Source of the DNA: Fodinicola acaciae
GTDB taxonomy: Bacteria > Actinomycetota > Actinomycetes > Mycobacteriales > HKI-0501
DNA: 64,000 bases
Assembly: GCF_010993745.1 (NCBI RefSeq)
Contig: NZ_WOTN01000002.1
Span: 310,001 to 374,000, forward strand
Direction of reading: 5' to 3'
Position 1 is the first letter of the stretch. The number at the start of each line of letters is the position of its first letter. The position numbers were made by a program, and so were the translations under genes. Of this stretch, positions 47,281-55,894 are shown piece after piece. The notes under the pieces were generated by a model that was not told where the DNA came from, did not search any database, and was given only the letters and a program-made list of their open reading frames with translations.

Positions 47281-48722
47281 GCCCCGACGTTATCCAACAG
47301 CTCCGCGTCGGCCGGCTCGGAGGTGAGCCAGGCGACGTAGCCGTCGGGCCGTACGAGTGCTGCCGAGCAGCCATAGAGCCGAGCCCAGTCAGGCGAGGCG
47401 TCCGCGCGGTAAGCCCGCACCGGCCGGCCCTGCGCCGCGCGCAGCCACTCGTCGCTGTCGCACAGCAGCACGTACGAGTCGACGCACACGTCGTGGACGG
47501 CGAGCCCGTCGGCGAGCCACAGATGTGGCGCGCGGCCGCCGACGCGCGCCGGCGTCAGGGTGTCGGCGAACGGCGTCGGCCCGCCGTAGACCTGCGCGAA
47601 CGGCTTGAGGTTGGTGCCGTCCGGCTCCGGCTGGCCGCTCATCCGCGCCTGCTGGTGGCCGACGATCATCGGCGCGAGAGCCTCGGCCAGCGGACGCCGC
47701 TCGGCGTCGTACGTGTCCAGGAGGCTGTCGTCGGCGATGCCGCGGATGACGTGCGCGAGTTTCCAGGCCAGGTTGTGCGCGTCCTGCACACCGGTGTTGG
47801 CGCCGAGCGCGGCGGCCGGCGGCCACACGTGTGCGCTGTCGCCGGCCAGGAAGACGCGGCCGGCGCGGAAGCGCTCGGCGACGCCGAGGCCCTGTTCCCA
47901 GGCCGCCACGCCTTCGATCGTCACGTCGATGTCGGCGCCGATCGCGGCTCGTACGAGCGAAATGCAGCGCTCGTCGGGAAAAGATGCTTCCGACTCGGTT
48001 AGCGGGTCGTAGGTGACGGTCAGCTGCCACCGCTGTGGATCGACCGTGCTGACCAGGCCGCCGCCAACGTTTTCGTTGAATATCATCCAAAACAAAGCGC
48101 GCCGCGGCAGGTATGGCGACAGGTCGGCGCGGAAGACGATGTTCATCGAGTGCATGAAGGTCGCCTCGCCGGTCCTGGCGATGCCGAGCCGTTGCCGGAT
48201 CGGGCTGCGGTTGCCGTCGGCGGCGATCAGATAGTCGGCGCGCACGGTCCGGCGCTCGCCGCCGGTCCGGTTCTGGATCTCCGCGACGATGCCGTTTTCG
48301 GTCTCCTCAAAGGAAAGCAGCTCAGTGTCGAAGAGGTGCTCGGCGCCGTACGAGGTGGCCGCCTCGATCAGGATCGGCTCGACGGTGTTCTGGTCGGCCA
48401 TGCAGAAGACGCCGGCGGTGTCCGGACTGGTGCGCGGCTCGTCGGCGTCGAAAAGCCATTCCCATTCGCCGGCGAGCGTATGGCAACGCGCCACGCCGGC
48501 CTCTTCGTCAAACGGCTTGCCCGCGCGTTCGACCGCCTCCGCCACGCCATAGGCGCGATAGATCTCCATGGTGCGCGGGTTGATGCCGCGGGCCCGGCCG
48601 TGGATCGACACACCGGGATGCCGGTCCACCAGGACCGGCCGGATCCCTTGCCGGCTCAGGAAAAGCGCGCTGGCCAGGCCGACCAGGCCGCCGCCGGCGA
48701 TCAGCACGTCAGTTTTGTTCAC
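47265..48722 (-). CDS. FAD-dependent aromatic hydroxylase (class A, RdmE/DnrF/MhpA-like)
   Basis: 485 residues. FAD loop IAGGGLVGLASALFLSRQG, the RARGINPRTMEIYR segment typical of polyketide and rifamycin-type hydroxylases, the DG motif (AADGNRSPIRQRLG) and the GD motif VFLAGDSAHVWPPAAALG. The thioredoxin-like C-terminal domain is visible. AAGGAG before GTG 48722 lies inside the padR gene, which overlaps by 14 bases. Likely inactivates or modifies an aromatic compound sensed by PadR. Confidence 0.88.
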   Translation of the reverse strand: MNKTDVLIAGGGLVGLASALFLSRQGIRPVLVDRHPGVSIHGRARGINPRTMEIYRAYGVAEAVERAGKPFDEEAGVARCHTLAGEWEWLFDADEPRTSPDTAGVFCMADQNTVEPILIEAATSYGAEHLFDTELLSFEETENGIVAEIQNRTGGERRTVRADYLIAADGNRSPIRQRLGIARTGEATFMHSMNIVFRADLSPYLPRRALFWMIFNENVGGGLVSTVDPQRWQLTVTYDPLTESEASFPDERCISLVRAAIGADIDVTIEGVAAWEQGLGVAERFRAGRVFLAGDSAHVWPPAAALGANTGVQDAHNLAWKLAHVIRGIADDSLLDTYDAERRPLAEALAPMIVGHQQARMSGQPEPDGTNLKPFAQVYGGPTPFADTLTPARVGGRAPHLWLADGLAVHDVCVDSYVLLCDSDEWLRAAQGRPVRAYRADASPDWARLYGCSAALVRPDGYVAWLTSEPADAELLDNVGAWRPR

Positions 48723-49341
48723 GGCGTTTCTCCTTCTGTTTCTTGTTGTATTCGACGGCGAGCTGCCGGATCCACTCCTCGGTCCAGGTCAGCCGGCCGG
48801 CGTGCAGATCGGCGACGACCGAGCGCAGCCAGGACAGCTCGGCCTTCAGCACGATGCGCCGATATTCCTCTTCCAGCAGGAAAAGTCGCGGCACGTCGGC
48901 GGCCTCGTGCAGGACCGTGTCGGTGCCGGCGAGCTCGCTCGCGAGCGCTTTGGCGCGGATTTCCAGCTGTGCGGCGGCATCCTCCGGCGCGAGCGCCATG
49001 ATGAAGGACAGACCGACCGGAAACTCCGGAAAGTCGCCGCCGGTGGTGGACAGCATCTCCTTGACCCAGGTCACCGCGGTCGCACGGCCGGCCGGCGTGA
49101 GCTGGTAGACGGTGCGCTCCGGCCTGTTCTCCACTCGCGCGGTGCTGTGTACGGCGATCAGTCCGAGCCGCAGCAACCGCTCGATGGTCTGGTAGATGCT
49201 GGCGCGTTGCCGGATGTTGACGACGCGGTCCTTGCCGCGCTCCTTGATCACCTCCTGGATGCGATAGGCGTGCATCGGCTCCTCGGCGAGCGCGCCGAGC
49301 ACGGTCAGGCCGAGCGCGGAACGCTTGTCTTCTCTGCTCAT
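48709..49341 (-). CDS. PadR-family transcriptional regulator
   Basis: 210 residues. Winged helix at the N-terminus (LGALAEEPMHAYRIQEVI, RQRASIYQTIERLLRLGLI) and a C-terminal coiled dimerisation part with a basic tail (KKQKEKRR). The ATG at 49341 lies six bases after TAGGCT. The palindrome at 49359-49382 covers its own promoter, so autorepression is likely, with release by the substrate of the hydroxylase. Confidence 0.9.
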   Translation of the reverse strand: MSREDKRSALGLTVLGALAEEPMHAYRIQEVIKERGKDRVVNIRQRASIYQTIERLLRLGLIAVHSTARVENRPERTVYQLTPAGRATAVTWVKEMLSTTGGDFPEFPVGLSFIMALAPEDAAAQLEIRAKALASELAGTDTVLHEAADVPRLFLLEEEYRRIVLKAELSWLRSVVADLHAGRLTWTEEWIRQLAVEYNKKQKEKRREQN

Positions 49342-49347
49342 GCCACC

Positions 49348-49410
49348 AGCCTAATAGTCATGAGATAACTAGTCATCTCATGGGTACGAGCATAGTCATG
49401 GAATAACTAT
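49348..49410 (-). promoter_or_regulatory. padR promoter with two operators
   Basis: The -35 ATGACT (49376-49371), a 17-base spacer and the -10 TAGGCT (49353-49348) are overlaid by the perfect inverted repeat CATGAGAT-N8-ATCTCATG (49359-49382). A second inverted repeat, ATAGT-N9-ACTAT, lies at 49392-49410. Confidence 0.6.
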
Positions 49411-49424
49411 TGTCAAGCGTACGA

Positions 49425-49453
49425 TTGCAAAGATACGTGCATGTACGTATGAT
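49425..49453 (+). promoter_or_regulatory. tetR promoter and operator
   Basis: TTGCAA (49425-49430), 17 bases, TATGAT (49448-49453), then seven bases to GTG 49461. The palindrome ATACGTGCATGTACGTAT (49433-49450) fills the spacer and overlaps the -10, as expected for a self-repressing TetR. Confidence 0.6.
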
Positions 49454-49460
49454 TGATGCC

Positions 49461-50054
49461 GTGGTGAAGAGGACCGCCGACGAGGCCGCCGAGACCCGCA
49501 GAGCGCTGCTGGAGGCGGCGTTGATGGAGTTCGCCGACAAGGGTTTCCATGCCGCCAAGCTCGCCGACATCGCTGCTCGAGCCGGTGTCACGCGCGGCGC
49601 GCTCTATCACCACTTCGCCGACAAGACCGAGATGTATGGCACGGTGCTGGACGACGGCTGGGAGATCGCGACCGAGGAGGCGTGGTCGGCGCTGGACGCC
49701 GACGGCACCCCACGCGAGCGGCTGCGCAACTTCCTGCTCGACCTCTATCGGCTGGTATGCACCGACCAGCGGTTTCGCGCGCTGCTGGTGGTCAGCATCG
49801 TCTTTCCGAGCGATGTCGCCGGAAAACTCGACGATGCCACGCTGGCCGCGAAGGCCGCCGGCATCTACGCGTGGGCCGACCGGCTCGCCGCCGTGTGCGA
49901 GGAGGCCGGCAGCGCCCACCCGCGCCGCTCCGCCGCGCTCATCCTGACCTGGTTCAACGGCCTGTCCGTGTCGGCCGCGTTCACCCCGGCGGTGCTCGGC
50001 GAGATCGCGGATCCGTACGACATGGTCGACTACATTTTCGAGGGATTGTTGTGA
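49461..50054 (+). CDS. TetR-family transcriptional regulator (AcrR-like)
   Basis: 197 residues from GTG 49461, chosen from the leaderless promoter spacing; ATG 49449 is an alternative. Helix-turn-helix: TRRALLEAALMEFADKGFH, LADIAARAGVTRGALYHHFADK. The ligand domain is typical of AcrR/TtgR efflux repressors. Its stop overlaps the MFS start (GTGA). Confidence 0.9.
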   Translation: MVKRTADEAAETRRALLEAALMEFADKGFHAAKLADIAARAGVTRGALYHHFADKTEMYGTVLDDGWEIATEEAWSALDADGTPRERLRNFLLDLYRLVCTDQRFRALLVVSIVFPSDVAGKLDDATLAAKAAGIYAWADRLAAVCEEAGSAHPRRSAALILTWFNGLSVSAAFTPAVLGEIADPYDMVDYIFEGLL

Positions 50055-51205
50055 AACGTTCCGCAGCCTTGATCGTCACCTCGGTGGCGTTGGCCGCCGA
50101 CATGCTCATCTACGGCGTCGCGATTCCGGTGTTGCCGAGGATTGCCAGCTCCGCCGGCGCCGACGCTTCGGCGGTGAGCGTGCTTTTCGCCTGCTACGCC
50201 GTGGCGATGCTGGTCGCCACGCCGTTCGCCGGCTGGCTGGTCGACCGCATCGGCCATCGGCTGCCGATGATCGCCGGCCTGTTCGCGCTGGCCGCCTCCA
50301 CCGTACTTTTCGCGACCCTGCAGGCATTTCCGGTGTTGATGGCCGCGCGCGTGCTGCAAGGCGTGGCCGCCGCCTTCGCCTGGACGGCCGGTCTCGCGTT
50401 GATCGCGGCGGTCTTTCCGGCCGAGGAGCGGGGGAAGCCGCTCGGCATCGCATTGTCGGCGAGCGGCGTCGGCGTACTTCTCGGGCCGGCTGTCGGCGGT
50501 TTTCTGGCCGACACCTGGGGAACGCACGCGCCGTTCGTCCTTGCCGCCGTCGTCGCGTTGCTCGACGGGGTCGCGCGTTTGGTGCTCGTACGCGATGGCG
50601 ACCACGCGCCGGCCGAGCGGCCCGGTCGGGTGTGGCGGCATCCGTCGACCGCATTGATGTTTGCCCTGACCGCGCTCGGTGCCGGTCTTATCGCTTTCCT
50701 GGAGCCAATCCTGCCGTTGCACGCGGCGGCGGCGTTTTCGGCCGACAGCAACACCATCGGCCTGATCTTCGCCGGCGCCGTCCTCGCCGGTGCGGTGTCG
50801 TCGTCGATCGGCGGCTTTCTCGCCGACAAGCTGCCACGCCGGCTGCTGGCCGGTGCCGGTGCGTTCGTCGCCGCGGCCGGTCTGGTGATCACCGGTTATG
50901 CCGGCACGTTGTGGCTGGTCGCGGTCGGCCTGGCTCTGGTCACGGTCGGCGCACAGCTCGGTCTGGTCACCACAATCGCGTTGATCTCGGCGATCGCCGA
51001 CGACCAGTCGCCACCCGCGTACGGCGCCGCCTATGCGCTCTACAGCATCGCGTACACGACCGGCATGATGGTCGCTCCGCTGTTGGCGGCGGCCGGCAGT
51101 GCGTTCCTGAACTTCGCCTGGCTCACCATCGCGGCCGCGGTTTTGGCCGCTGTCATCGCATTGGTCACCACGCTGACGCGTACGCGCACGGCCGTACGTG
51201 TTTGA
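50051..51205 (+). CDS. MFS efflux transporter (DHA1, 12 helices)
   Basis: 384 residues from GTG 50051. LIYGVAIPVLP in helix 1, A-loop GWLVDRIGHRLP, motif C GVLLGPAVGGFLAD. Expected to export the drug sensed by the adjoining TetR, next to a flavin hydroxylase acting on a possibly related compound. Confidence 0.9.
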   Translation: MKRSAALIVTSVALAADMLIYGVAIPVLPRIASSAGADASAVSVLFACYAVAMLVATPFAGWLVDRIGHRLPMIAGLFALAASTVLFATLQAFPVLMAARVLQGVAAAFAWTAGLALIAAVFPAEERGKPLGIALSASGVGVLLGPAVGGFLADTWGTHAPFVLAAVVALLDGVARLVLVRDGDHAPAERPGRVWRHPSTALMFALTALGAGLIAFLEPILPLHAAAAFSADSNTIGLIFAGAVLAGAVSSSIGGFLADKLPRRLLAGAGAFVAAAGLVITGYAGTLWLVAVGLALVTVGAQLGLVTTIALISAIADDQSPPAYGAAYALYSIAYTTGMMVAPLLAAAGSAFLNFAWLTIAAAVLAAVIALVTTLTRTRTAVRV

Positions 51206-51213
51206 ATAAGGCG

Positions 51214-51486
51214 ATGGCGACGGACGAGGAGCTCCGCGCGCGAGCCGGACACAGCTCGACGCTCGACCTCGCCATGATCGAAAAGCGCCTCCAGGCCGCC
51301 GACGAGACCATCGCGGCGGCCAGGGAACGCCTGGAGGAGCGGGAAAATCCGCCGGAGCCGGAAGCGGAGCCGACGCTCAGCGCGGCCGACTCGCTGCGGC
51401 TGGCGACCGTGCACGTGCGGGCCAGGCTCGCCGCCACCCGCTCGGCGAGGTCCGTCAGCCGACCGACGCTCTCTAATAACCGCTGA
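51214..51486 (+). CDS. Small charged helical protein, unknown
   Basis: 90 residues; heptad-like helix (LDLAMIEKRLQAADETIAAA, then RERLEERE) and a Pro/Glu linker. AAGG is close to the ATG, eight bases after the MFS stop. The last 14 bases overlap the end of the convergent FhuF-like gene. No relatives recognised. Confidence 0.45.
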   Translation: MATDEELRARAGHSSTLDLAMIEKRLQAADETIAAARERLEERENPPEPEAEPTLSAADSLRLATVHVRARLAATRSARSVSRPTLSNNR

Positions 51487-52051
51487 GCCGCCGGCGCCGG
51501 TCGTCGGCCGGCCGCTTCGGGCAGCTGGTGCACAGGTCGTTGCCCGGCACGCGATAGATCAGGCAACAGGACGTACGCCGTACGAACAGTTTGCCTTGCA
51601 CTTCTTCGAAACGCGGCAGCGGCAGCGGATCGCCGATCGCCTTTCCGAGCCCTACGGCGATTTCCGGCCGACCGACTGCCAGTTGCTGGGTGGCCAGCGA
51701 GTCGGCGGCGATGGCCCACAGCGGCCGGTCGCGCTGGCCGGTCACCACGCAGATCGACGCGATCGTCTCGGCGAACAGGTCGCGGAGCGCGGTGGCCAGG
51801 TCGCCGTCGAGCGTGCGAGTGGACCGGCTGGCGCTGATCAGACCACCCGGCCGTACGTCCAGCACGATCGCGTCGAGCCGCGGATCCATCCCCGGCTCGG
51901 AGGCTGGCTGCACGAGCAGCGACCAGCTCGCGGCATACCACCACATCGTGCCGGCCACACGCTCGTCACCGGTGCGATAGGTGGCCTTCGCGGCCTCGAT
52001 CTGGCCGGCGAGCCACTCGATGTCCCTGACCAGCTCTCCGCGCACCTCCAC
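51473..52051 (-). CDS. FhuF-like 2Fe-2S siderophore-iron reductase
   Basis: 192 residues from GTG 52051. The C-terminus carries the FhuF cluster motif CC-x10-C-x2-C (TSCCLIYRVPGNDLCTSC). The N-terminal part is diverged from E. coli FhuF and shorter. Such proteins reduce ferric siderophores in the cytoplasm. TAGGCT lies seven bases before the GTG, so it looks leaderless. No iron box is visible here. Confidence 0.8.
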   Translation of the reverse strand: MEVRGELVRDIEWLAGQIEAAKATYRTGDERVAGTMWWYAASWSLLVQPASEPGMDPRLDAIVLDVRPGGLISASRSTRTLDGDLATALRDLFAETIASICVVTGQRDRPLWAIAADSLATQQLAVGRPEIAVGLGKAIGDPLPLPRFEEVQGKLFVRRTSCCLIYRVPGNDLCTSCPKRPADDRRRRLSGY

Positions 52052-52058
52052 ACCGTCG

Positions 52059-52068
52059 AGCCTAAAGT
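52059..52068. promoter_or_regulatory. Overlapping divergent -10 boxes
   Basis: Minus-strand TAGGCT (52064-52059) for the FhuF-like gene and plus-strand TAAAGT (52063-52068) for the dehydrogenase share two bases, each seven bases from its start codon. The two promoters can hardly fire at the same time. Confidence 0.5.
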
Positions 52069-52075
52069 GGCGTGT

Positions 52076-52990
52076 ATGCGACGCGTACTGGTGCCGTGGC
52101 CTCAGCTCATCGGCCGGATGGGAGGTCGGTGGCCGGACGGCCTCGATGTCGACGTGTACGACGGCAAAGGCGACCCTCCCGAGCAGGCCGACGACGTCGA
52201 GCTCTACGTCATGCCGTACGCGAAGCCGTCGGCGCTGGCGCTGCTGGAGCGGATGCCGTCGCTGCGGGTGCTGCAGGTGCTCACGGCCGGCGTCGACGCC
52301 GTCATCGACCGGATCGGGCCGGACGTCACCCTCTGCAACGGCCGCGGCCTGCACGACGCCAGTACGGCCGAGCTGGCGCTTGGCCTGATGCTGGCGGCGC
52401 AGCGCGAGATCCCGCACTGGTCGGCCAACCAGCGGGAGCGCAACTGGGATCCGCACTTCACCCGTTCGCTGGCCGACTCCACCGTGCTGATCCTCGGCTA
52501 TGGCTCGATCGGCTCGGCTCTGGAGGCGCGGCTGCTGGCCTGTGAGTGCGAGGTGATCCGGGTGGCCAGCCGGCCGCGGCCGGCGGAGCGGATCCATGGT
52601 CCGGACGACCTGCCGGAGCTGTTGCCGCGTACGACCGTCCTCGCCAACATCCTGCCGGCGACTCCGGCCACCGCGAAGTTCGTCAACGCCGAGCGCCTCG
52701 CGCTGCTGCCGGACGACGCGCTCGTCGTCAACGTCGGCCGCGGCGCGACGGTCGACACCGAGGCGTTGTTGAAGGAGGTCTCGTCCGGCCGGTTGCGTGC
52801 CGCGCTGGATGTCACCGATCCGGAGCCATTGCCGGCCGACCATCCGTTGTGGACGCTGCCAAACGTACTCATCACCCCGCATGTCGCCGGTGGCTCGAAC
52901 ACTTTCTATCCACGCGCGGAAAAGTTCGTGGCGGACCAGCTGCGCCGTTTCGCCGCCGGTGAAGCGCTGGCAAACGTGGTCGATCGATAG
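52076..52990 (+). CDS. D-2-hydroxyacid dehydrogenase
   Basis: 304 residues. NAD fold VLILGYGSIGSALEARLLA, then the catalytic set: Arg in NVGRGATVDTEAL, Glu in DVTDPEPLP, His in ITPHVAGGS. Substrate unassigned; the family reduces 2-oxo acids or phosphonates. Confidence 0.88.
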   Translation: MRRVLVPWPQLIGRMGGRWPDGLDVDVYDGKGDPPEQADDVELYVMPYAKPSALALLERMPSLRVLQVLTAGVDAVIDRIGPDVTLCNGRGLHDASTAELALGLMLAAQREIPHWSANQRERNWDPHFTRSLADSTVLILGYGSIGSALEARLLACECEVIRVASRPRPAERIHGPDDLPELLPRTTVLANILPATPATAKFVNAERLALLPDDALVVNVGRGATVDTEALLKEVSSGRLRAALDVTDPEPLPADHPLWTLPNVLITPHVAGGSNTFYPRAEKFVADQLRRFAAGEALANVVDR

Positions 52991-53039
52991 AGCGAAAATT
53001 TGTTCGCCGGTGTGGCCGCGTGACCCTAGCATTTCCGGG

Positions 53040-53438
53040 ATGCGGAAGGAATTCGCCGACGCGCTGGCGGTTGTCATGCGCGATCTGGAGACAACCGGCG
53101 TGCCGCGTCCGGACGTACGCGACGACCCGTGGTCGGACGTGCCGGACGCCGAGTCGGTGATGCTCTATGGCCCGGACGGCTCTGGTGCCGGAGTCGGCGT
53201 CGATCTCAGGCAACCGATGTTCGCGCAGGTCGCGGCCATAGCCGACAAAGTCCAGGAGTGGGTCGTCGAAGAGCTGTGGTCGCGGAGCCGCTCGACCAGC
53301 TGGCCGGAGTGTCCGGCGCATCCGCACACTCATCCACTTGAGCCGGCCGCCGACGGCGACCGGGCAGTGTGGCGTTGTCCTGCCACGAAAAAGGTGGTCG
53401 CTCAGATCGGTGCACTGCGGCTGGCGGAAAACTCCTGA
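53040..53438 (+). CDS. Conserved small protein with a Cys/His-rich C-terminus
   Basis: 132 residues. The stretch WPECPAHPHTHPLEP followed by AVWRCPATKK may bind zinc. The N-terminal half is acidic. TAGCAT lies seven bases before ATG 53040 (leaderless). Family function unknown to me. Confidence 0.7.
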   Translation: MRKEFADALAVVMRDLETTGVPRPDVRDDPWSDVPDAESVMLYGPDGSGAGVGVDLRQPMFAQVAAIADKVQEWVVEELWSRSRSTSWPECPAHPHTHPLEPAADGDRAVWRCPATKKVVAQIGALRLAENS

Positions 53439-53533
53439 CCGACATCCGATCGTCATGTGCAGACGGCCGGCCGGTCACATAGCCGGGTCACGATGTGCTC
53501 GACCGCATCGTCGTGACCTGGCAGAGGTGCGTG

Positions 53534-54436
53534 ATGAGCGTACATCCGCGACCGGCGCCGACCGGCTGGACTCCGTTTTCCCCGTGCCACCCCGATCGCT
53601 GCCTGCCGGCCGCCTCGGACGAGGCCGGATGGGCCCGGCGTGCTGGCAGATTGCTGTCGGCCGCTTTCCTGGTGTTGTGTGGCCTCGCGTTTTCACCGGT
53701 GTTGCTGGTGGTCTCGCGCCGCCGGCGGCACACGTTGGTCAGTGCCGGTGCGCGGATGTTGTTGCGTGCCCTCGGCATCCGGCTGACCGTCGCCGGCTCG
53801 GTCGTACGGCCGGGCGGGCGGGCCGTGCTCTACGTCGGAAATCACGGGTCCTGGATCGACATTCTCACGATGGTCGCGATCCAGCCGTGCCGGCACGTGG
53901 CGAAGGCGTCCATCCGCCGCTGGCCGGTGGTCGGTCCGATCGCAGCCGCGGCCGGCTCGGTGTGGATGGAACGCGACAAGCTCTCGAAGCTGCCGGCCAC
54001 CATCGACGCGGCCTCCCGGGCGCTGCGGATGAGTGGTGCGCTGGCCGGATTTCCGGAGGGTACGACGTGGTGCGGCCAGGAACGCGGTCCGTTCAAGCCG
54101 GCGCTTTTCGAGGCCGCCGTGCGTGCCGGTGCCGTCGTACAGCCGGTCGCGCTGCGGTTCGGCGACACCAGGATGGCCTTTGTCGGTGACGACTCGCTGG
54201 CCGCGTCGCTGTGGCGTGCCGTCAGCCTGCGCCGGCCGACCGTCGAGGCGATCCCGACCGCCGCGCTGGACGCCACGGTGATCCGCTCACGCCGCGAGCT
54301 GGCCGCCCTGGCGTCGTCATCGATCGCCTCGGCGCTCACGGATGGTCGCATGGCCACCATGCGTGCATCCAGCGCAAGCATGGTGGCCATGCGACCACAG
54401 GCCCCGAGCTACTTGACGGCCCTGCCTTCCAGCTGA
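53534..54436 (+). CDS. 1-Acylglycerol-3-phosphate acyltransferase (PlsC-like)
   Basis: 300 residues. A membrane segment (about 40-60) is followed by the acyltransferase motifs NHGSWID (HX4D), FPEGTT and the Pro motif VVQPVALRF. The last 30 or so residues (from DGRMATMRAS) are encoded by repeat B copy 2 and run 28 bases into the end of the convergent MHS gene, so the native end is probably near residue 270. ATG 53534 follows AGAGG; GTG 53531 is an alternative. Confidence 0.85.
   Translation: MSVHPRPAPTGWTPFSPCHPDRCLPAASDEAGWARRAGRLLSAAFLVLCGLAFSPVLLVVSRRRRHTLVSAGARMLLRALGIRLTVAGSVVRPGGRAVLYVGNHGSWIDILTMVAIQPCRHVAKASIRRWPVVGPIAAAAGSVWMERDKLSKLPATIDAASRALRMSGALAGFPEGTTWCGQERGPFKPALFEAAVRAGAVVQPVALRFGDTRMAFVGDDSLAASLWRAVSLRRPTVEAIPTAALDATVIRSRRELAALASSSIASALTDGRMATMRASSASMVAMRPQAPSYLTALPSS
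54344..54396 (+). repeat. Intergenic repeat family B, copy 2, read through by plsC
   Basis: Perfect 19-base arms: GGTCGCATGGCCACCATGC (54344-54362) and its complement (54378-54396). The 15-base loop matches copy 1 at most positions. It lies between convergent genes but inside the plsC reading frame. Confidence 0.75.
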
Positions 54437-55764
54437 GCGGCAGCGGCGGCGCCTTCGTGGTGGTCGACGGCGGCGCTGCTGGCGGCGACCTTCGGCATGG
54501 CCAGCAGGGCGATCATCGACAGCACGGCGCAGCCGATGATGAACAGGCTGATGCCGACCGACGACTTTGTGTTGGTGAGGATCGCGGCGGCGATCAGCGG
54601 TGCCGGGCCGCCGGCCACCACGGAGGCGAGCTGATAGCCGAGACCCGCGCCGCTGTAACGTACGCCGGTGCCGAAGCCTTCGGCGATCAGCGCCGCCTGT
54701 GGACCGTACTGGGTGTCGTGGAATATCAGCGAAAGTACGATCGCGAGCAGCACGAGGGCCGGCATTTTGGTGTTGAGCAACCCAAAGTACGGAAAAGCGA
54801 ACAGCGCGGTCGCCACGATGCCGATGCCGTAGATCAGCCGCCGGCCGAACAGGTCGGACAGATAGCCGGCCAGCGGGATGGTGACCAGGCCGATGCAGGC
54901 GGCGATGATGGTGTCGTTGAGCAAGGAACTTTGGCTCAACCCCAACGTTTTCGTGCCGTAGGTCAACACGAAGGTGACGAAGAGATAGAACGGCGCCTGC
55001 TCGGACATCCGCACGAAGGCGCCGGTGACGATCGCCAGCGGCTGCGTCTTGATGACCTCCCACACCGGCAGGCGTACGACGCTGGCGTCCTTCTTCAGCA
55101 CCGCGAAGGCCGGGCTTTCCAGCACCCGCAGCCGCACGTAGAGGCCGATCGCGATCAGCACCGCGCTCAACAGGAACGGGACGCGCCAGCCCCAGGTCTG
55201 GAACGCCGGACCGGTCCACGTGCTGATGAGCAGGAAGCAGCCGTTGGAGGTGATCAGCCCCATCGGTACGCCGAACTGCGGCCAGCTGGCCATCAGCCCG
55301 CGCCGGTCGTTGCGGCCCCACTCCATCGACATCAGCACCGAGCCACCCCACTCGCCGCCGACCCCGATGCCCTGCACGATTCGCAGCACCACCAACAAAA
55401 TCGGCGCGGCGATGCCGATCGTCGCGTACGTCGGCAGCACACCCATCAGGAAGGTCGCGAGCCCCATCAGCATCAGCGTGGTGACCAGCGTGGCCTTGCG
55501 GCCGATCCGGTCGCCGTAATGGCCGAAGATGATCGCACCGACCGGCCGGGCGGCGAAACCGACGAACTGCGTGCCGAAGGCGAGCAGGATGCCGGCCGCC
55601 GGATCCGCCTTGGGGAAGAACAACGCCGGGAAGATCAGCGCGGACGCGGTGCCGTACAGGAAAAAGTCATACCACTCGATGGTGGTGCCGACGGTGGAGG
55701 CGACGACCGCACGGAGTCGTTGCCGGCGGACGAGGTCGGGACTGGCGGCGGCGGGTCCGGTCAT
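54409..55764 (-). CDS. MFS transporter, metabolite:H+ symporter (MHS) family
   Basis: 451 residues. GTTIEWYDFFLYGTASAL in helix 1 is the MHS signature; RPVGAIIFGHYGDRIGRK is the A-loop; GVGGEWGGSVLM follows. Related to shikimate, citrate and proline/betaine symporters. AGGGAGAG precedes the ATG. It lies downstream of korAB on the same strand, so a 2-oxoacid or dicarboxylate is a reasonable substrate guess. Confidence 0.88.
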   Translation of the reverse strand: MTGPAAASPDLVRRQRLRAVVASTVGTTIEWYDFFLYGTASALIFPALFFPKADPAAGILLAFGTQFVGFAARPVGAIIFGHYGDRIGRKATLVTTLMLMGLATFLMGVLPTYATIGIAAPILLVVLRIVQGIGVGGEWGGSVLMSMEWGRNDRRGLMASWPQFGVPMGLITSNGCFLLISTWTGPAFQTWGWRVPFLLSAVLIAIGLYVRLRVLESPAFAVLKKDASVVRLPVWEVIKTQPLAIVTGAFVRMSEQAPFYLFVTFVLTYGTKTLGLSQSSLLNDTIIAACIGLVTIPLAGYLSDLFGRRLIYGIGIVATALFAFPYFGLLNTKMPALVLLAIVLSLIFHDTQYGPQAALIAEGFGTGVRYSGAGLGYQLASVVAGGPAPLIAAAILTNTKSSVGISLFIIGCAVLSMIALLAMPKVAASSAAVDHHEGAAAAAQLEGRAVK

Positions 55765-55787
55765 CGCGCACTCTCCCTGATCGCACA

Positions 55788-55801
55788 GTGACGTCGATCA
55801 C
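55788..55801. promoter_or_regulatory. Possible operator of the MHS transporter
   Basis: GTGACGTCGATCAC is an inverted repeat (GTGA-N6-TCAC) 24 bases before the transporter start. Regulator unknown. Confidence 0.3.
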
Positions 55802-55878
55802 GGAGCCTGCATGCCGCACGCGGTCAGCGTCAAGGAGATCGGCGCAATCGATCGCATGCGGCCAGCGGCAAACCGCCC

Positions 55879-55894
55879 GATAACCGGTGTTATC
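55879..55894 (-). terminator. Small hairpin at the korB stop
   Basis: GATAAC-CGGT-GTTATC overlaps the korB stop codon. Six base pairs and no T-run, so a weak terminator at best. Confidence 0.3.
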
